In this document: positions 8,580 through 16,113 of the stretch, piece by piece | How the letters are laid out: every line of letters starts with the position of its first letter | How positions within the stretch are numbered: position 1 is the stretch's first letter | The notes under the pieces: model-generated | Database searches by the model: none | What the model saw: only the letters and a program-made list of their open reading frames with translations | What the model was told of the DNA's origin: nothing | Assembly (NCBI GenBank): GCA_023437305.1 | Contig: JAEZGN010000006.1 | Span: forward strand, 1 to 36,973 | Direction of reading: 5' to 3' | Origin: Bacteroidota bacterium | Lineage (GTDB): Bacteria; Bacteroidota; Bacteroidia; Bacteroidales; Dysgonomonadaceae | Length of the DNA: 36,973 nt | Translations under genes and position numbers: made by a program

Positions 8580-9893
8580 TTAATTAAACAATTTATCATT
8601 TAATATTTGAAGTGTTCTCTCTTTATCTTTTTTATATATAAGGAACGAAAAGTTATATCTGCTTCCTCCGTAAGACAACATCCTCACCGGAATTTCTTTC
8701 ATAGCCCCCATAATATCTACCGATATTCCTGAGTCTTGCGATTCCAGATCGCCGATCACTGATACAATTACCATATCAGGATCTACAGATACAGTTCCAT
8801 ATTTTTTGAGATCATCCACAATGGCCTGAAGGTTACGATCGTCATCGATTGTCAATGATACTCCCACCTCCGAAGTTGCCAACATATCCAGTGATGTCTG
8901 ATAGTTTTCAAAAACCTCTGCTATTTTACGTAAAAACCCATGGGCCAGCAACATTTTCCCCGATTTTATCTTTATCGCAGTAATATTATCTCTTGCTCCT
9001 ACGGCCTTTATCACATTTGCTTCTGTCTTGTTAGATATAAGCGTACCTGCCGCATCGGGATAATGAGTATTTTTCAAACGAACAGGAATATCAGCAAGTT
9101 TAGCAGGAAGGATGCTTGATGGATGAAGTATCTTTGTGCCAAAATAAGCAAGTTCTGCTGCCTCATCAAAATTCAACTGACGAATAGGCGTTGTTGTTTT
9201 TACATAACGCGGATCATTGTTCTGCATAGTATCTACATCTGCCCAGATTTCTATCTCTTCGGCATTTGCAGCTACTCCTATCAGTGATGCGCTGAAATCG
9301 CTTCCACCCTTACGCAAGTCGTCTATTTCGCCATAAGCATTTTTACAAATATAACCTTGTGTGATATACAAATCAGCACCTTTAGACTCTTCCAGTAATG
9401 CCGATAGTTTCTCTTTAATATATACAGGATCGGGAGCTGAATTTTTATCTGTACGCATAAATTCCAGCGCAGGTATCAATACAGCTTTTACCTTCTTATC
9501 CAACAGGTACAAATGGAATAGTTCGGAGCTTATCAACTCACCTTGCGCCAATACAACACGCTCTTCGAAAAGTGTAAACAAGTCTTTTGTAAAAGTACGG
9601 ATATAATCAAACTTAGAAGTTAAAAGCTCATGTGCCAGTTTTTTCGACTCTTTATTTTCGAAAAGAGAATCAACCAGTTCTACATACTGCTTTTCGAGCC
9701 CATTTATTATTTCTATCGCTCCTTCTTGATTCTTTTTATATAAGTAATCAGATATCTCGGTCAAAGCTTCGGCCGTGCCACGCATCGAAGATAACACAAC
9801 AATATTGCCATTATCCTTCATTACAATATCAGCCACCTCCTTTATTTTGTCAACAGTAGCTATAGATGCACTTCCAAATTTTTGAACTTTCAT
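8580..9893 (-). CDS. lysC: Aspartate kinase (monofunctional, ACT-regulated)
   Basis: Catalyses ATP-dependent phosphorylation of aspartate, the committed step towards lysine, threonine, methionine and DAP. The protein is 437 residues. The N-terminal kinase signature reads KFGSASI (5-11), where most homologues read KFGGTSV. Other kinase motifs are GELISSELF (118-126), GGSDFSAS (196-203) and WADVDTMQNNDPR (217-229). The C-terminal part from about residue 300 forms the two ACT repeats (IKIKSGKMLLAHGFL, VSVIGDLESQDSGI), implying feedback control by an amino acid, most likely lysine and/or threonine. It is the first gene of the aspartokinase-lysA operon, with its own -7 box upstream. There is no fused homoserine dehydrogenase. 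The gene symbol is by function; paralogues such as thrA elsewhere in the genome cannot be excluded. Confidence 0.9.
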   Translation of the reverse strand: MKVQKFGSASIATVDKIKEVADIVMKDNGNIVVLSSMRGTAEALTEISDYLYKKNQEGAIEIINGLEKQYVELVDSLFENKESKKLAHELLTSKFDYIRTFTKDLFTLFEERVVLAQGELISSELFHLYLLDKKVKAVLIPALEFMRTDKNSAPDPVYIKEKLSALLEESKGADLYITQGYICKNAYGEIDDLRKGGSDFSASLIGVAANAEEIEIWADVDTMQNNDPRYVKTTTPIRQLNFDEAAELAYFGTKILHPSSILPAKLADIPVRLKNTHYPDAAGTLISNKTEANVIKAVGARDNITAIKIKSGKMLLAHGFLRKIAEVFENYQTSLDMLATSEVGVSLTIDDDRNLQAIVDDLKKYGTVSVDPDMVIVSVIGDLESQDSGISVDIMGAMKEIPVRMLSYGGSRYNFSFLIYKKDKERTLQILNDKLFN

Positions 9894-9933
9894 ATTAGTA
9901 CCTTATTTATAAATATTAGCCGTAACCAAGATG

Positions 9934-9941
9934 CAAAAGTA
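9934..9941 (-). promoter_or_regulatory. -7 promoter box of the aspartokinase-lysA operon
   Basis: Read on the minus strand, TACTTTTG matches TAnnTTTG and is followed by CATC. It lies 40 bp upstream of the aspartokinase ATG. No TTTG is found at the ideal -33 distance. Confidence 0.55.
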
Positions 9942-10137
9942 CAAAAATTTTTGAGCCATCATTTCAGATTTATACATATATTTATAATCAAGCTATATTT
10001 TTATCAAAAAAAGACAGAATAGTATATTTTTACTCAAGGCAATATCTTAAAACGACTATACACCCTAGCTAAAAAAAACATAAATAACTATATACCAATA
10101 TATTAACATTATAAAACATCAATTTTCATTTAATATA

Positions 10138-10169
10138 TTTCGATATTTAACAAAAACACTTTACCTTTG
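10138..10169 (+). promoter_or_regulatory. Promoter of the cysteine-less thioredoxin-fold gene
   Basis: A perfect -7 box TACCTTTG (10162-10169) lies 20 bp after TTTC (10138-10141), one base off the TTTG -33 consensus. The expected start site near 10176 gives a leader of about 125 nt, unusually long for this window. Confidence 0.65.
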
Positions 10170-10180
10170 CAGCCGAAAAT

Positions 10181-10287
10181 CAAAACAAGATTATGCTAAG
10201 CGTAGTATGATTTGTTTTGTATCCCAAAAATTGGGAGAGCCATATTCTATTTCTGTGAGGCATTGGGATAAGGCTTTAGTGGTAACC
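10181..10287 (+). promoter_or_regulatory. Structured 5' leader with mutually exclusive pairings (candidate RNA switch)
   Basis: The leader opens with a stem of about 17 bp and one bulged G (10181-10198 with 10203-10219, loop AGCG). Next, TCCCAA (10222-10227) can pair with the adjacent TTGGGA (10231-10236), or TATCCCAA (10220-10227) can pair perfectly with the distal TTGGGATA (10263-10270). These two states exclude each other. Further competing pairs are AGAGCC (10236-10241) with GGCTTT (10272-10277, one G-U) and GCC (10239-10241) with GGC (10259-10261). The layout is riboswitch- or attenuator-like, but I cannot assign it to a known class. A 28-codon reading frame (10207-10293) overlaps it, so a leader peptide is an alternative. 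Confidence 0.45.
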
Positions 10288-10300
10288 AAATAATTATTTT

Positions 10301-10810
10301 ATGAAGTATGCGAAGTATTTCTTGTTTGTAGGTATTGCATTAATAGGCTTATCATCGAATACAACAAGAACTTCTGGGCTTTCTTCGGAAGGTATTTATC
10401 CGGGAAACCTGTTCCCTGATATTAAAAATTTAGAGAACAAATCAGGGACAAAAATGAACCTGTCTGATCTGAAAGGTCAAAAAATATTGGTAAATTTCTG
10501 GGCTGCTTACGATGCCCCTTCACACAAGGACAATGTACTTTTTGCTAATGTAATTGAAAACAAAAAGTATCCAGTGAAAATGGTGTCAGTATCTTTCGAC
10601 AAAAACGAGTCGGTTTTTGAAAGAACAGTGACGATGGATCGCATAGATGCGAAGTATCAGTTTATAGCAAAAAACGATGCTTATTCAAGCTTATACGATC
10701 ATTACCAATTGAGGAAAGGATTTAAGAATTACTTAATTGACGAAAACGGAGTAATTATGGCAATGAATCTTTCGTCCAACGATTTAGATCAGTTATTGAA
10801 AAAGAATTAA
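10301..10810 (+). CDS. Exported thioredoxin-fold (TlpA/redoxin-like) protein lacking all cysteines
   Basis: A 169-residue protein with an N-terminal hydrophobic export segment (about 5-18) and a thioredoxin/TlpA-like domain. The family landmarks are clear: a redoxin-like pre-strand (FPDIKNLENKSGTKMNLSDLKG), then KILVNFWAAY (61-70). At the site where TlpA-like proteins have WCxPC, this one reads AYDAPSHK, with Asp71 and Ser74 replacing the two catalytic cysteines. There is no cysteine anywhere in the protein. The cis-proline loop before the last strands (usually G-x-P-T-T-F-L-I-D) reads GFKNYLID, so the proline is also lost. Thiol-disulfide chemistry is therefore impossible; a binding, chaperone or structural role is likelier. 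It is a single-gene unit with a long structured leader and a strong terminator. Confidence 0.8.
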   Translation: MKYAKYFLFVGIALIGLSSNTTRTSGLSSEGIYPGNLFPDIKNLENKSGTKMNLSDLKGQKILVNFWAAYDAPSHKDNVLFANVIENKKYPVKMVSVSFDKNESVFERTVTMDRIDAKYQFIAKNDAYSSLYDHYQLRKGFKNYLIDENGVIMAMNLSSNDLDQLLKKN

Positions 10811-10827
10811 TTGATTTTATTTATTAT

Positions 10828-10868
10828 AAAGCGTTTCATTTCCAGAAAATGAAACGCTTTATTCTTTT
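10828..10868 (+). terminator. Rho-independent terminator after the thioredoxin-fold gene
   Basis: A perfect 14-bp stem (10828-10841 and 10847-10860) with a 5-nt loop is followed by ATTCTTTTTATTTTT. It lies 17 bp after the stop codon. Confidence 0.85.
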
Positions 10869-10901
10869 TATTTTTATCTTGCATTGTAAATTACAATAAA
10901 G

Positions 10902-11522
10902 ATGACAAAGCGACAAAATACACAAATCAATAAAGGTATAATAGCAAAAACTCTCGATTGGGCTTACTCTAAAGCCGTAAGCGGATTCACCGGTGTAGAC
11001 TCTGCATACGACCTGGGTAATAGCTATCTCGCACAAGAAGGCTCACTCGAAGATCAGGTAGACTCACTTATCAAATGGCAAGTAGCCAAAGCTGCAACAA
11101 GCGGATTTGTGACAGGGCTGGGAGGAGTTATGATAATGCCGCTAACTGTGCCGGCCAATATAGCCAGTGTGATTTATGTTCAAATACGGATGATTGCTGC
11201 CATAGCATACATGGGTGGGCATGATATTCGTGAAGACAGAGTAAAATCGCTTATCTATATCTGTATGGTAGGAAATGGTGCCAAAGAACTTCTGAAAGAT
11301 ATGAGTGTAAAAGCCGGAGAAAGACTCGCAGCCAAAATCATAGAGAAAGTTAGTACCAGCATTGCGAGTAAAACAGGACAGAAGAGCATTACATCTCTAG
11401 GGAAAGCCGTGCCGATATTGGGAGGCGTGGTAGGCAGTTCATACGATGCTATAACAACAAGAGTAGTAGGAAAAGTGGCAAAAAGGATTTTTATAGACAA
11501 ACAAGCTTCAGAAAAAGACTAA
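10902..11522 (+). CDS. EcsC family protein
   Basis: A 206-residue protein of the EcsC family (named after Bacillus subtilis EcsC, whose biochemical role is unsettled). Recognisable features are the N-terminal VDSAYDLGNSYLAQEGS and KAATSGFVTGLGGV. A hydrophobic Gly-rich segment follows (about 66-92, FVTGLGGVMIMPLTVPANIASVIYVQ) and then RMIAAIAYMGGHD. A second Gly/Ala-rich stretch spans about 162-188 (SLGKAVPILGGVVGSSYDA). These suggest membrane association without a classical signal peptide. The start at 10902 is 6 bp after a 13-nt palindrome (TTGTAA-A-TTACAA, 10884-10896) that could be an operator. The gene ends 15 bp from the convergent hydrolase gene, with no terminator in between. Function is unknown. 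Confidence 0.8.
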   Translation: MTKRQNTQINKGIIAKTLDWAYSKAVSGFTGVDSAYDLGNSYLAQEGSLEDQVDSLIKWQVAKAATSGFVTGLGGVMIMPLTVPANIASVIYVQIRMIAAIAYMGGHDIREDRVKSLIYICMVGNGAKELLKDMSVKAGERLAAKIIEKVSTSIASKTGQKSITSLGKAVPILGGVVGSSYDAITTRVVGKVAKRIFIDKQASEKD

Positions 11523-11537
11523 AGCGAAGCTAAAGCA

Positions 11538-12326
11538 TCAACCAAAAACATATTCCGTTGATAGTACGAATCTTACTCCTTGGTTCTTTGCTTTATCAAA
11601 AATAGCCTTAGCACTTTCATTACCCGGATTTATCCAAGACATACAATCTGTGAGAACAGTAACTTTCTTTGCCAACTCATCGCATTCATCGAGGATATCA
11701 TTCAAAGAGCTGGCAACACAATAGTCTGCCGCTTCACCCATCAACAACACTTCATCGAAAGCATTCAGTACCGACAGCAGGGATCTATTCAAGTGAGTTC
11801 CCGCTTCATTCTCCCACTCTACTGCCGCTCTAAAAATGCTGTAATGTTCTGTCGACTGTGAATATCCTTTATAGAACAACTCATACGAATGAGAATTATC
11901 AATAGCCCACTGTGTCAGACTGTCGGTCAACACCTTATTGATTGCCCATCCCTCTGTACCCAATATACAATGCATAGGCCATATGGTGCAAACACCGCCC
12001 TTAGCCTCCAGTTGCTCAAGATAAGGAAGCGCCTTTTCTTTATTAAATTGAGGAATCCAAACTCCTTTTCTTACATCAGAAGCGGTTATCGAAGAGAACA
12101 GAGCCGGACGATTGCCTAGCTCTCCTTTCCAATAACATTGATGTGCAATATGAATCGGTTGATGAGAATCTAATGTAAGTGCTATATAAGAGATTTGCTC
12201 CTGATTCTTTAATATAAAATCAGCCATACGCTTCACGTCGGCATCCGCACCTTTCACAAACAGTTCTCCTGTTGGCAAGGTAAAATCATTTTGGATATCA
12301 ACACCCAGTATAGCTACTTTTTTCAT
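11538..12326 (-). CDS. Nicotinamidase-like cysteine hydrolase (isochorismatase superfamily)
   Basis: A 262-residue alpha/beta hydrolase of the isochorismatase superfamily. The nicotinamidase triad is visible: Asp10 in GVDIQNDF, Lys153 in ELFYKGYS, and Cys203 in EAADYCVASS. The metal-binding cluster corresponds to Asp53, His55 and nearby His59/His62 in TLDSHQPIHIAH. WPMHCILGTEGW (116-127) matches the loop usually found in nicotinamidases. The enzyme therefore probably deamidates nicotinamide to nicotinate for NAD salvage, though it is longer than PncA of E. coli (about 213) and has inserts around 65-110 and 155-185. It is monocistronic on the minus strand with a TATCTTTG -7 box upstream. pncA is not assigned as a symbol because of the inserts. 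Confidence 0.78.
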   Translation of the reverse strand: MKKVAILGVDIQNDFTLPTGELFVKGADADVKRMADFILKNQEQISYIALTLDSHQPIHIAHQCYWKGELGNRPALFSSITASDVRKGVWIPQFNKEKALPYLEQLEAKGGVCTIWPMHCILGTEGWAINKVLTDSLTQWAIDNSHSYELFYKGYSQSTEHYSIFRAAVEWENEAGTHLNRSLLSVLNAFDEVLLMGEAADYCVASSLNDILDECDELAKKVTVLTDCMSWINPGNESAKAIFDKAKNQGVRFVLSTEYVFG

Positions 12327-12363
12327 AATCTCTTGTATTTGTTCTATATTATATTAGCTCTTA

Positions 12364-12371
12364 CAAAGATA
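12364..12371 (-). promoter_or_regulatory. -7 promoter box of the nicotinamidase-like gene
   Basis: Read on the minus strand, TATCTTTG matches TAnnTTTG and lies about 37 bp before the ATG. The -33 element is not clear. Confidence 0.5.
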
Positions 12372-12477
12372 CGATAAAAGGTAACAAAAGTAACACATAT
12401 TGTATTGTTTCTATTTTGTCACTATCTGTGAGTAAAGATCAATATTAACGATACTCCTGATGACAGTAACAACCTTT

Positions 12478-12490
12478 ATCTAATTTAGAT
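12478..12490. promoter_or_regulatory. 13-nt palindrome before the unrecognised gene
   Basis: ATCTAA-T-TTAGAT is a perfect 6-bp inverted repeat 14 bp upstream of the ATG at 12505. It could be an operator. It may also be a chance AT-rich palindrome. Confidence 0.25.
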
Positions 12491-12504
12491 AAATATAGAT
12501 AGAA

Positions 12505-13080
12505 ATGATAAAAAATGGTGTATCTTCAAGCAATAAAATGACTCTTATGCAAATACATATAGACAAAGGAGTTTTCTATTCATTTAAGATAAAAGACAGA
12601 AAACGATTGGAGTCCGGCATTCTACTGGTTGAAGGAGAAGACTGGATACTGATCAGCAGTATTTTTTCTGATTATATTGTGGATGGTTATATGCTCATTA
12701 ATAAAAAGTATATAACATCTATATACAGAACCGAAAAAGAAATATTTACCGAAAAGGTACTGAAAGCTTCTGATAAAACCGACATTCTACCATACATAGA
12801 TATACCTAACTTATCGATAGACTCTCTTTTCAAATGGCTTGAAGACAAACATATTGTTTTTCAGATCGACAACAGAGATGAGAATCAATGCTGGATAGGT
12901 AAAATATTAGACTCGACCAAGAAATCCATATTCCTTACGCCGCTTACGCCTAAAGGTGAATGGGACAGGTCTGTATATTACGCTTTTCGTAAAGCCAATA
13001 TTCGTATTATTTCTTTCAACAGTGATTATATCAATTCGCTAATGGCGTATAACAAAAAACATGTTGAGGAGAGTGAATGA
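12505..13080 (+). CDS. Unrecognised protein with two similar beta-rich halves
   Basis: I do not recognise this 191-residue protein. There is no signal peptide or membrane helix, so it is probably cytoplasmic. It seems built from two related halves. The first (about 28-75) runs ESGILLVEGEDWILISSI, then DGYMLINKKYITSIYR. The second (about 123-180) runs NQCWIGKILDSTKKSIFLTPL, then GEWDRSVYYAFRKANIRIISF. Each shows strand-turn-strand segments followed by an aromatic/basic strand, the sort of pattern seen in small Sm-like or SH3-like barrels. An acidic/aromatic linker (IPNLSIDSLFKWLEDKHIVF) joins them. An alternative start is ATG 12538 (Met12). The gene precedes parE on the same strand by 160 bp but probably has its own promoter. 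Function is unknown. Confidence 0.6.
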   Translation: MIKNGVSSSNKMTLMQIHIDKGVFYSFKIKDRKRLESGILLVEGEDWILISSIFSDYIVDGYMLINKKYITSIYRTEKEIFTEKVLKASDKTDILPYIDIPNLSIDSLFKWLEDKHIVFQIDNRDENQCWIGKILDSTKKSIFLTPLTPKGEWDRSVYYAFRKANIRIISFNSDYINSLMAYNKKHVEESE

Positions 13081-13240
13081 TAACCTAAAATAATAAAAGA
13101 TGCAGCTTAACAAATAATACACAGACTAAATATCTATTAAATAAAAAAATAAGATGAAATGGGGAAATTTAAGACTTTTTGTTCCCAATTTTTTTTTATA
13201 TTTTTACACCGCATTTACTTAAAGAGTACCAAAAGATTAT

Positions 13241-15094
13241 ATGGAAGAAGAAAAGATAGTACTACCCGAAATAAATTATTCTGACGATGATATAAAAACC
13301 CTCGACTGGCAGGAACATATCCGCCGTCGTCCGGGTATGTATATAGGAAAGTTAGGCGACGGTTCATCTGCCGATGATGGTATATATGTACTTCTCAAAG
13401 AGGTACTGGACAACTCCATTGACGAATATATGATGGGATTTGGCAAAAACATCGACGTCTCTATCGCCGACGGCGTTGTCAAAGTACGCGACCACGGGCG
13501 TGGTGTGCCATTGGGAAAAGTAAAAGACGTTTCTTCGAGAATGAACACCGGCGCTAAATACGACTCCAAAGCTTTTAAGAAGTCTGTGGGGTTGAATGGT
13601 GTTGGTATAAAGGCGGTAAATGCATTGTCTTCTTTTTTCCTTATTCAGAGTTATCGTGAAGGTCAAACAACTTCTGTAGAATACTGCAGAGCCATTGTAG
13701 AAAAAGAAGAAGCAATACACCCTACAAATGAAGAGAATGGTACTCTGATCGAATTTATTCCCGATGCTACTATTTTCACAGGATATGCCTTTAGGGATGA
13801 CTATGTAGAAAGCCTTCTCAAAAACTATGTATTCCTCAATACAGGGTTAACAATAACATATAACGGGAAAAAATTCCACTCCAAAAATGGTCTTGTCGAT
13901 TTGCTTAATGAGTACATGACCTCCGAGCCTTTATATCCTATCATCCACATGAAGGAGGCTGATATAGAAGTCGTGATCACACATACCGATCAGTATGGAG
14001 AAGAATATTATTCATTCGTAAATGGACAGCATACAACACAAGGAGGAACACACCAGTCGGCTTTTCGTGAATCATTATCTCGCGTGATAAAAGAGTTCTA
14101 TAACAAGAATTTCGATTACGCAGATATACGTAGCGGAATAGTTGCGGCAATCAGTGTAAAAGTAGAAGAACCGGTTTTTGAATCGCAAACAAAGACTAAA
14201 CTCGGATCTAAAGATATGGGGCCGGGAGGTCCTTCTGTTCAGAAGTTTATCGGTGATTTCTTAAAGAAAGAACTGGACAACTATTTACATAAGCATGCAG
14301 ATACATCTGAAGCTTTATTGAAAAAAATCCTAGAATCGGAAAAAGAGCGTAAAGCTATTGCCGGTGTAACAAAACTTGCTCGCGAACGTGCCAAGAAAGC
14401 AAACCTGCACAATAAGAAGTTACGCGACTGCCGTATACATTACAATGATACCAAAGGAGACAATTTGGATGAAACAAGCATATTTATCACCGAGGGAGAC
14501 TCTGCAAGTGGATCTATAACAAAAAGCCGCAATCCTAACCTGCAAGCTGTATTCAGCCTACGAGGTAAACCACTAAACAGCTTTGGGTTAACAAAAAAGA
14601 TCGTCTACGAAAATGAAGAGTTCAATCTTCTACAGGCAGCTTTAAATATAGAAGACGGATTGGATGGATTACGCTACAACAAAATAATTATTGCAACCGA
14701 TGCCGACACCGACGGGATGCATATACGCTTGTTGTTACTCACATTTTTCTTACAGTTCTTTCCTGATCTGATAAAGAAAAATCATGTATATATTCTTCAA
14801 ACACCTCTTTTCCGTGTACGGAACAAGAAAGAGACAATCTATTGCTATACAGAAGAGGAGCGACTGAATGCAATCAAAAAACTGGGTTCGAATCCGGAGA
14901 TAACACGATTTAAAGGATTGGGGGAAATATCTCCCGATGAATTCGTTCATTTCATAGGAAAAGATATTCGCCTCGACCGTGTATCGATGAAAAAAGAAGA
15001 CTCGGTAAGCAACATGCTCAACTTCTATATGGGCAAGAATACACCCGAAAGACAAGAGTTTATTATCGACAATCTTGTAATCGAAGAAGATTAA
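13241..15094 (+). CDS. parE: DNA topoisomerase IV subunit B (GyrB/ParE family)
   Basis: ATPase subunit of a type IIA topoisomerase that decatenates chromosomes. At 617 residues it has the GHKL ATPase domain (RRRPGMYIG near 28-36; catalytic Glu54 and Mg-binding Asn58 in KEVLDNSID; VRDHGRGVP; GLNGVGIKAVNALS). The transducer domain follows, then the TOPRIM domain with EGDSASG (Glu418) and the acidic triad Asp487/Asp489/Asp491 in DADTDG. The C-terminal tail has RFKGLGE. The gyrase-type insert is absent. The length and the sequence around GKLGDGSSADDGIYVLLKEV fit Bacteroidetes ParE better than GyrB. The partner parC is not adjacent; instead purU starts 9 bp after the stop, suggesting one transcript. 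Confidence 0.88.
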   Translation: MEEEKIVLPEINYSDDDIKTLDWQEHIRRRPGMYIGKLGDGSSADDGIYVLLKEVLDNSIDEYMMGFGKNIDVSIADGVVKVRDHGRGVPLGKVKDVSSRMNTGAKYDSKAFKKSVGLNGVGIKAVNALSSFFLIQSYREGQTTSVEYCRAIVEKEEAIHPTNEENGTLIEFIPDATIFTGYAFRDDYVESLLKNYVFLNTGLTITYNGKKFHSKNGLVDLLNEYMTSEPLYPIIHMKEADIEVVITHTDQYGEEYYSFVNGQHTTQGGTHQSAFRESLSRVIKEFYNKNFDYADIRSGIVAAISVKVEEPVFESQTKTKLGSKDMGPGGPSVQKFIGDFLKKELDNYLHKHADTSEALLKKILESEKERKAIAGVTKLARERAKKANLHNKKLRDCRIHYNDTKGDNLDETSIFITEGDSASGSITKSRNPNLQAVFSLRGKPLNSFGLTKKIVYENEEFNLLQAALNIEDGLDGLRYNKIIIATDADTDGMHIRLLLLTFFLQFFPDLIKKNHVYILQTPLFRVRNKKETIYCYTEEERLNAIKKLGSNPEITRFKGLGEISPDEFVHFIGKDIRLDRVSMKKEDSVSNMLNFYMGKNTPERQEFIIDNLVIEED

Positions 15095-15103
15095 CATCAT
15101 TAT

Positions 15104-15967
15104 ATGAATAACAACGCACACGCAATTATCCTTATTTCATCACCCGATCGTCCGGGACTGGTAGCCGCAGTTACCGACTTTATCAATATAAACGGTGGAA
15201 ATATTATCAATCTGGAGCAGCATGTAGATAAACAGGAAAATACGTTTTTTATGCGTATAGAATGGGATCTTGCAAACTTCATTATTCCAAAGGAGAAAAT
15301 AAGCGATTACTTCCAAACCCTATATGCGAACAAGTATAACATGACATTCAGGTTATACTTTAACGACCATACACCGCGTATGGCCGTTTTTGTTTCCAAA
15401 ATGTCGCATTGCCTTTTTGATATACTGGCTCGCTACACGGCTGGAGAATGGAAAGTAGAGATACCTCTGATCATCAGCAATCACGAAGACCTACGCTGGG
15501 TAGCAGAACGGTTCGGAATTGAATATCATGTACTAAAGCTCAACAAAGACAATAAGGACGAAATAGAAGCAAAACAATTAGTCCTTTTAGAAGAAAAGAA
15601 GATCGACTTTATTGTTTTAGCTCGCTATATGCAGATACTGACCGATAAGTTTATTGAGTCATATCCAAACAAAATAATCAATATACATCATTCCTTTTTA
15701 CCCGCCTTTGTAGGTGCAAGACCATATCATGCGGCTTACGAACGAGGAGTTAAAATAATAGGGGCTACAAGCCACTATGTAACAACCGAGCTTGATGCCG
15801 GACCGATTATAGAACAGGATATTACACGTATCACTCACCGTGATAGTGTTGAAAATCTGGTACGCAAAGGTCAGGACTTAGAGAAAATTGTACTCTCTCA
15901 TGCAATAGAAAGTCACCTGAAACGGCGCATATTGGTGTATAAAAATAAGACTATCTTATTTTCATAA
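15104..15967 (+). CDS. purU: Formyltetrahydrofolate deformylase
   Basis: Hydrolyses 10-formyltetrahydrofolate to tetrahydrofolate and formate, balancing one-carbon pools for purine synthesis. The protein is 287 residues, the usual PurU length. An N-terminal ACT domain (ILISSPDRPGLVAAVTDFI, about 9-27) is followed by the formyltransferase-fold domain. The catalytic Asn193-His195-Asp231 set is visible in INIHHSFLPAF and TELDAGP. The sequence GARPYHAAYERGVKIIGATSHYV is the family hallmark. It begins 9 bp after parE on the same strand, so the two are probably co-transcribed although functionally unrelated. Confidence 0.93.
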   Translation: MNNNAHAIILISSPDRPGLVAAVTDFININGGNIINLEQHVDKQENTFFMRIEWDLANFIIPKEKISDYFQTLYANKYNMTFRLYFNDHTPRMAVFVSKMSHCLFDILARYTAGEWKVEIPLIISNHEDLRWVAERFGIEYHVLKLNKDNKDEIEAKQLVLLEEKKIDFIVLARYMQILTDKFIESYPNKIINIHHSFLPAFVGARPYHAAYERGVKIIGATSHYVTTELDAGPIIEQDITRITHRDSVENLVRKGQDLEKIVLSHAIESHLKRRILVYKNKTILFS

Positions 15968-16036
15968 AGTACAAATATTCTGGCGTTTTATGTTATTTAA
16001 TATACTCTGCTTAGAAGATTTTAAGCTATGTTTTGT

Positions 16037-16044
16037 TACATTTG
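16037..16044 (+). promoter_or_regulatory. -7 promoter box of the POT transporter gene
   Basis: TACATTTG matches TAnnTTTG, 69 bp before the ATG at 16114. Its right end is part of ATTTGTACT (16040-16048), which is the exact inverse complement of AGTACAAAT at the end of purU (15968-15976). The -33 element is weak. Confidence 0.5.
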
Positions 16045-16113
16045 TACTGCTTTAAATTTAATCCACACAAAATCTAAAAAAAATATAATAATATTAATCT
16101 TAAATACGATCGT

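Larger units (their letters stand above)
9894..10300. other. 407-bp divergent intergenic region with two promoters and a structured leader
   Basis: The left part (9894-9960) contains the minus-strand promoter of the aspartokinase operon. Positions 9961-10137 are very AT-rich with no feature I can support. The right part (10138-10300) contains the plus-strand promoter and a structured leader, described separately. No protein longer than 28 codons is encoded here. Confidence 0.6.

Noticed and set aside
10181..10219. Reading the first leader hairpin as a terminator of an upstream transcript
   Set aside because: The nearest upstream promoter faces away and the hairpin starts only about 5 nt after the predicted start site, so it belongs to the leader.
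13241..15094. Calling the topoisomerase gene gyrB
   Set aside because: It lacks a gyrase-type insert, and its length and local sequence fit ParE better. The two are close enough that a phylogeny would settle it.
15968..16048. 9-bp inverted repeat AGTACAAAT/ATTTGTACT with a 63-bp gap
   Set aside because: The gap is too long for a simple operator or hairpin and one arm includes the promoter box. A chance match is likely.
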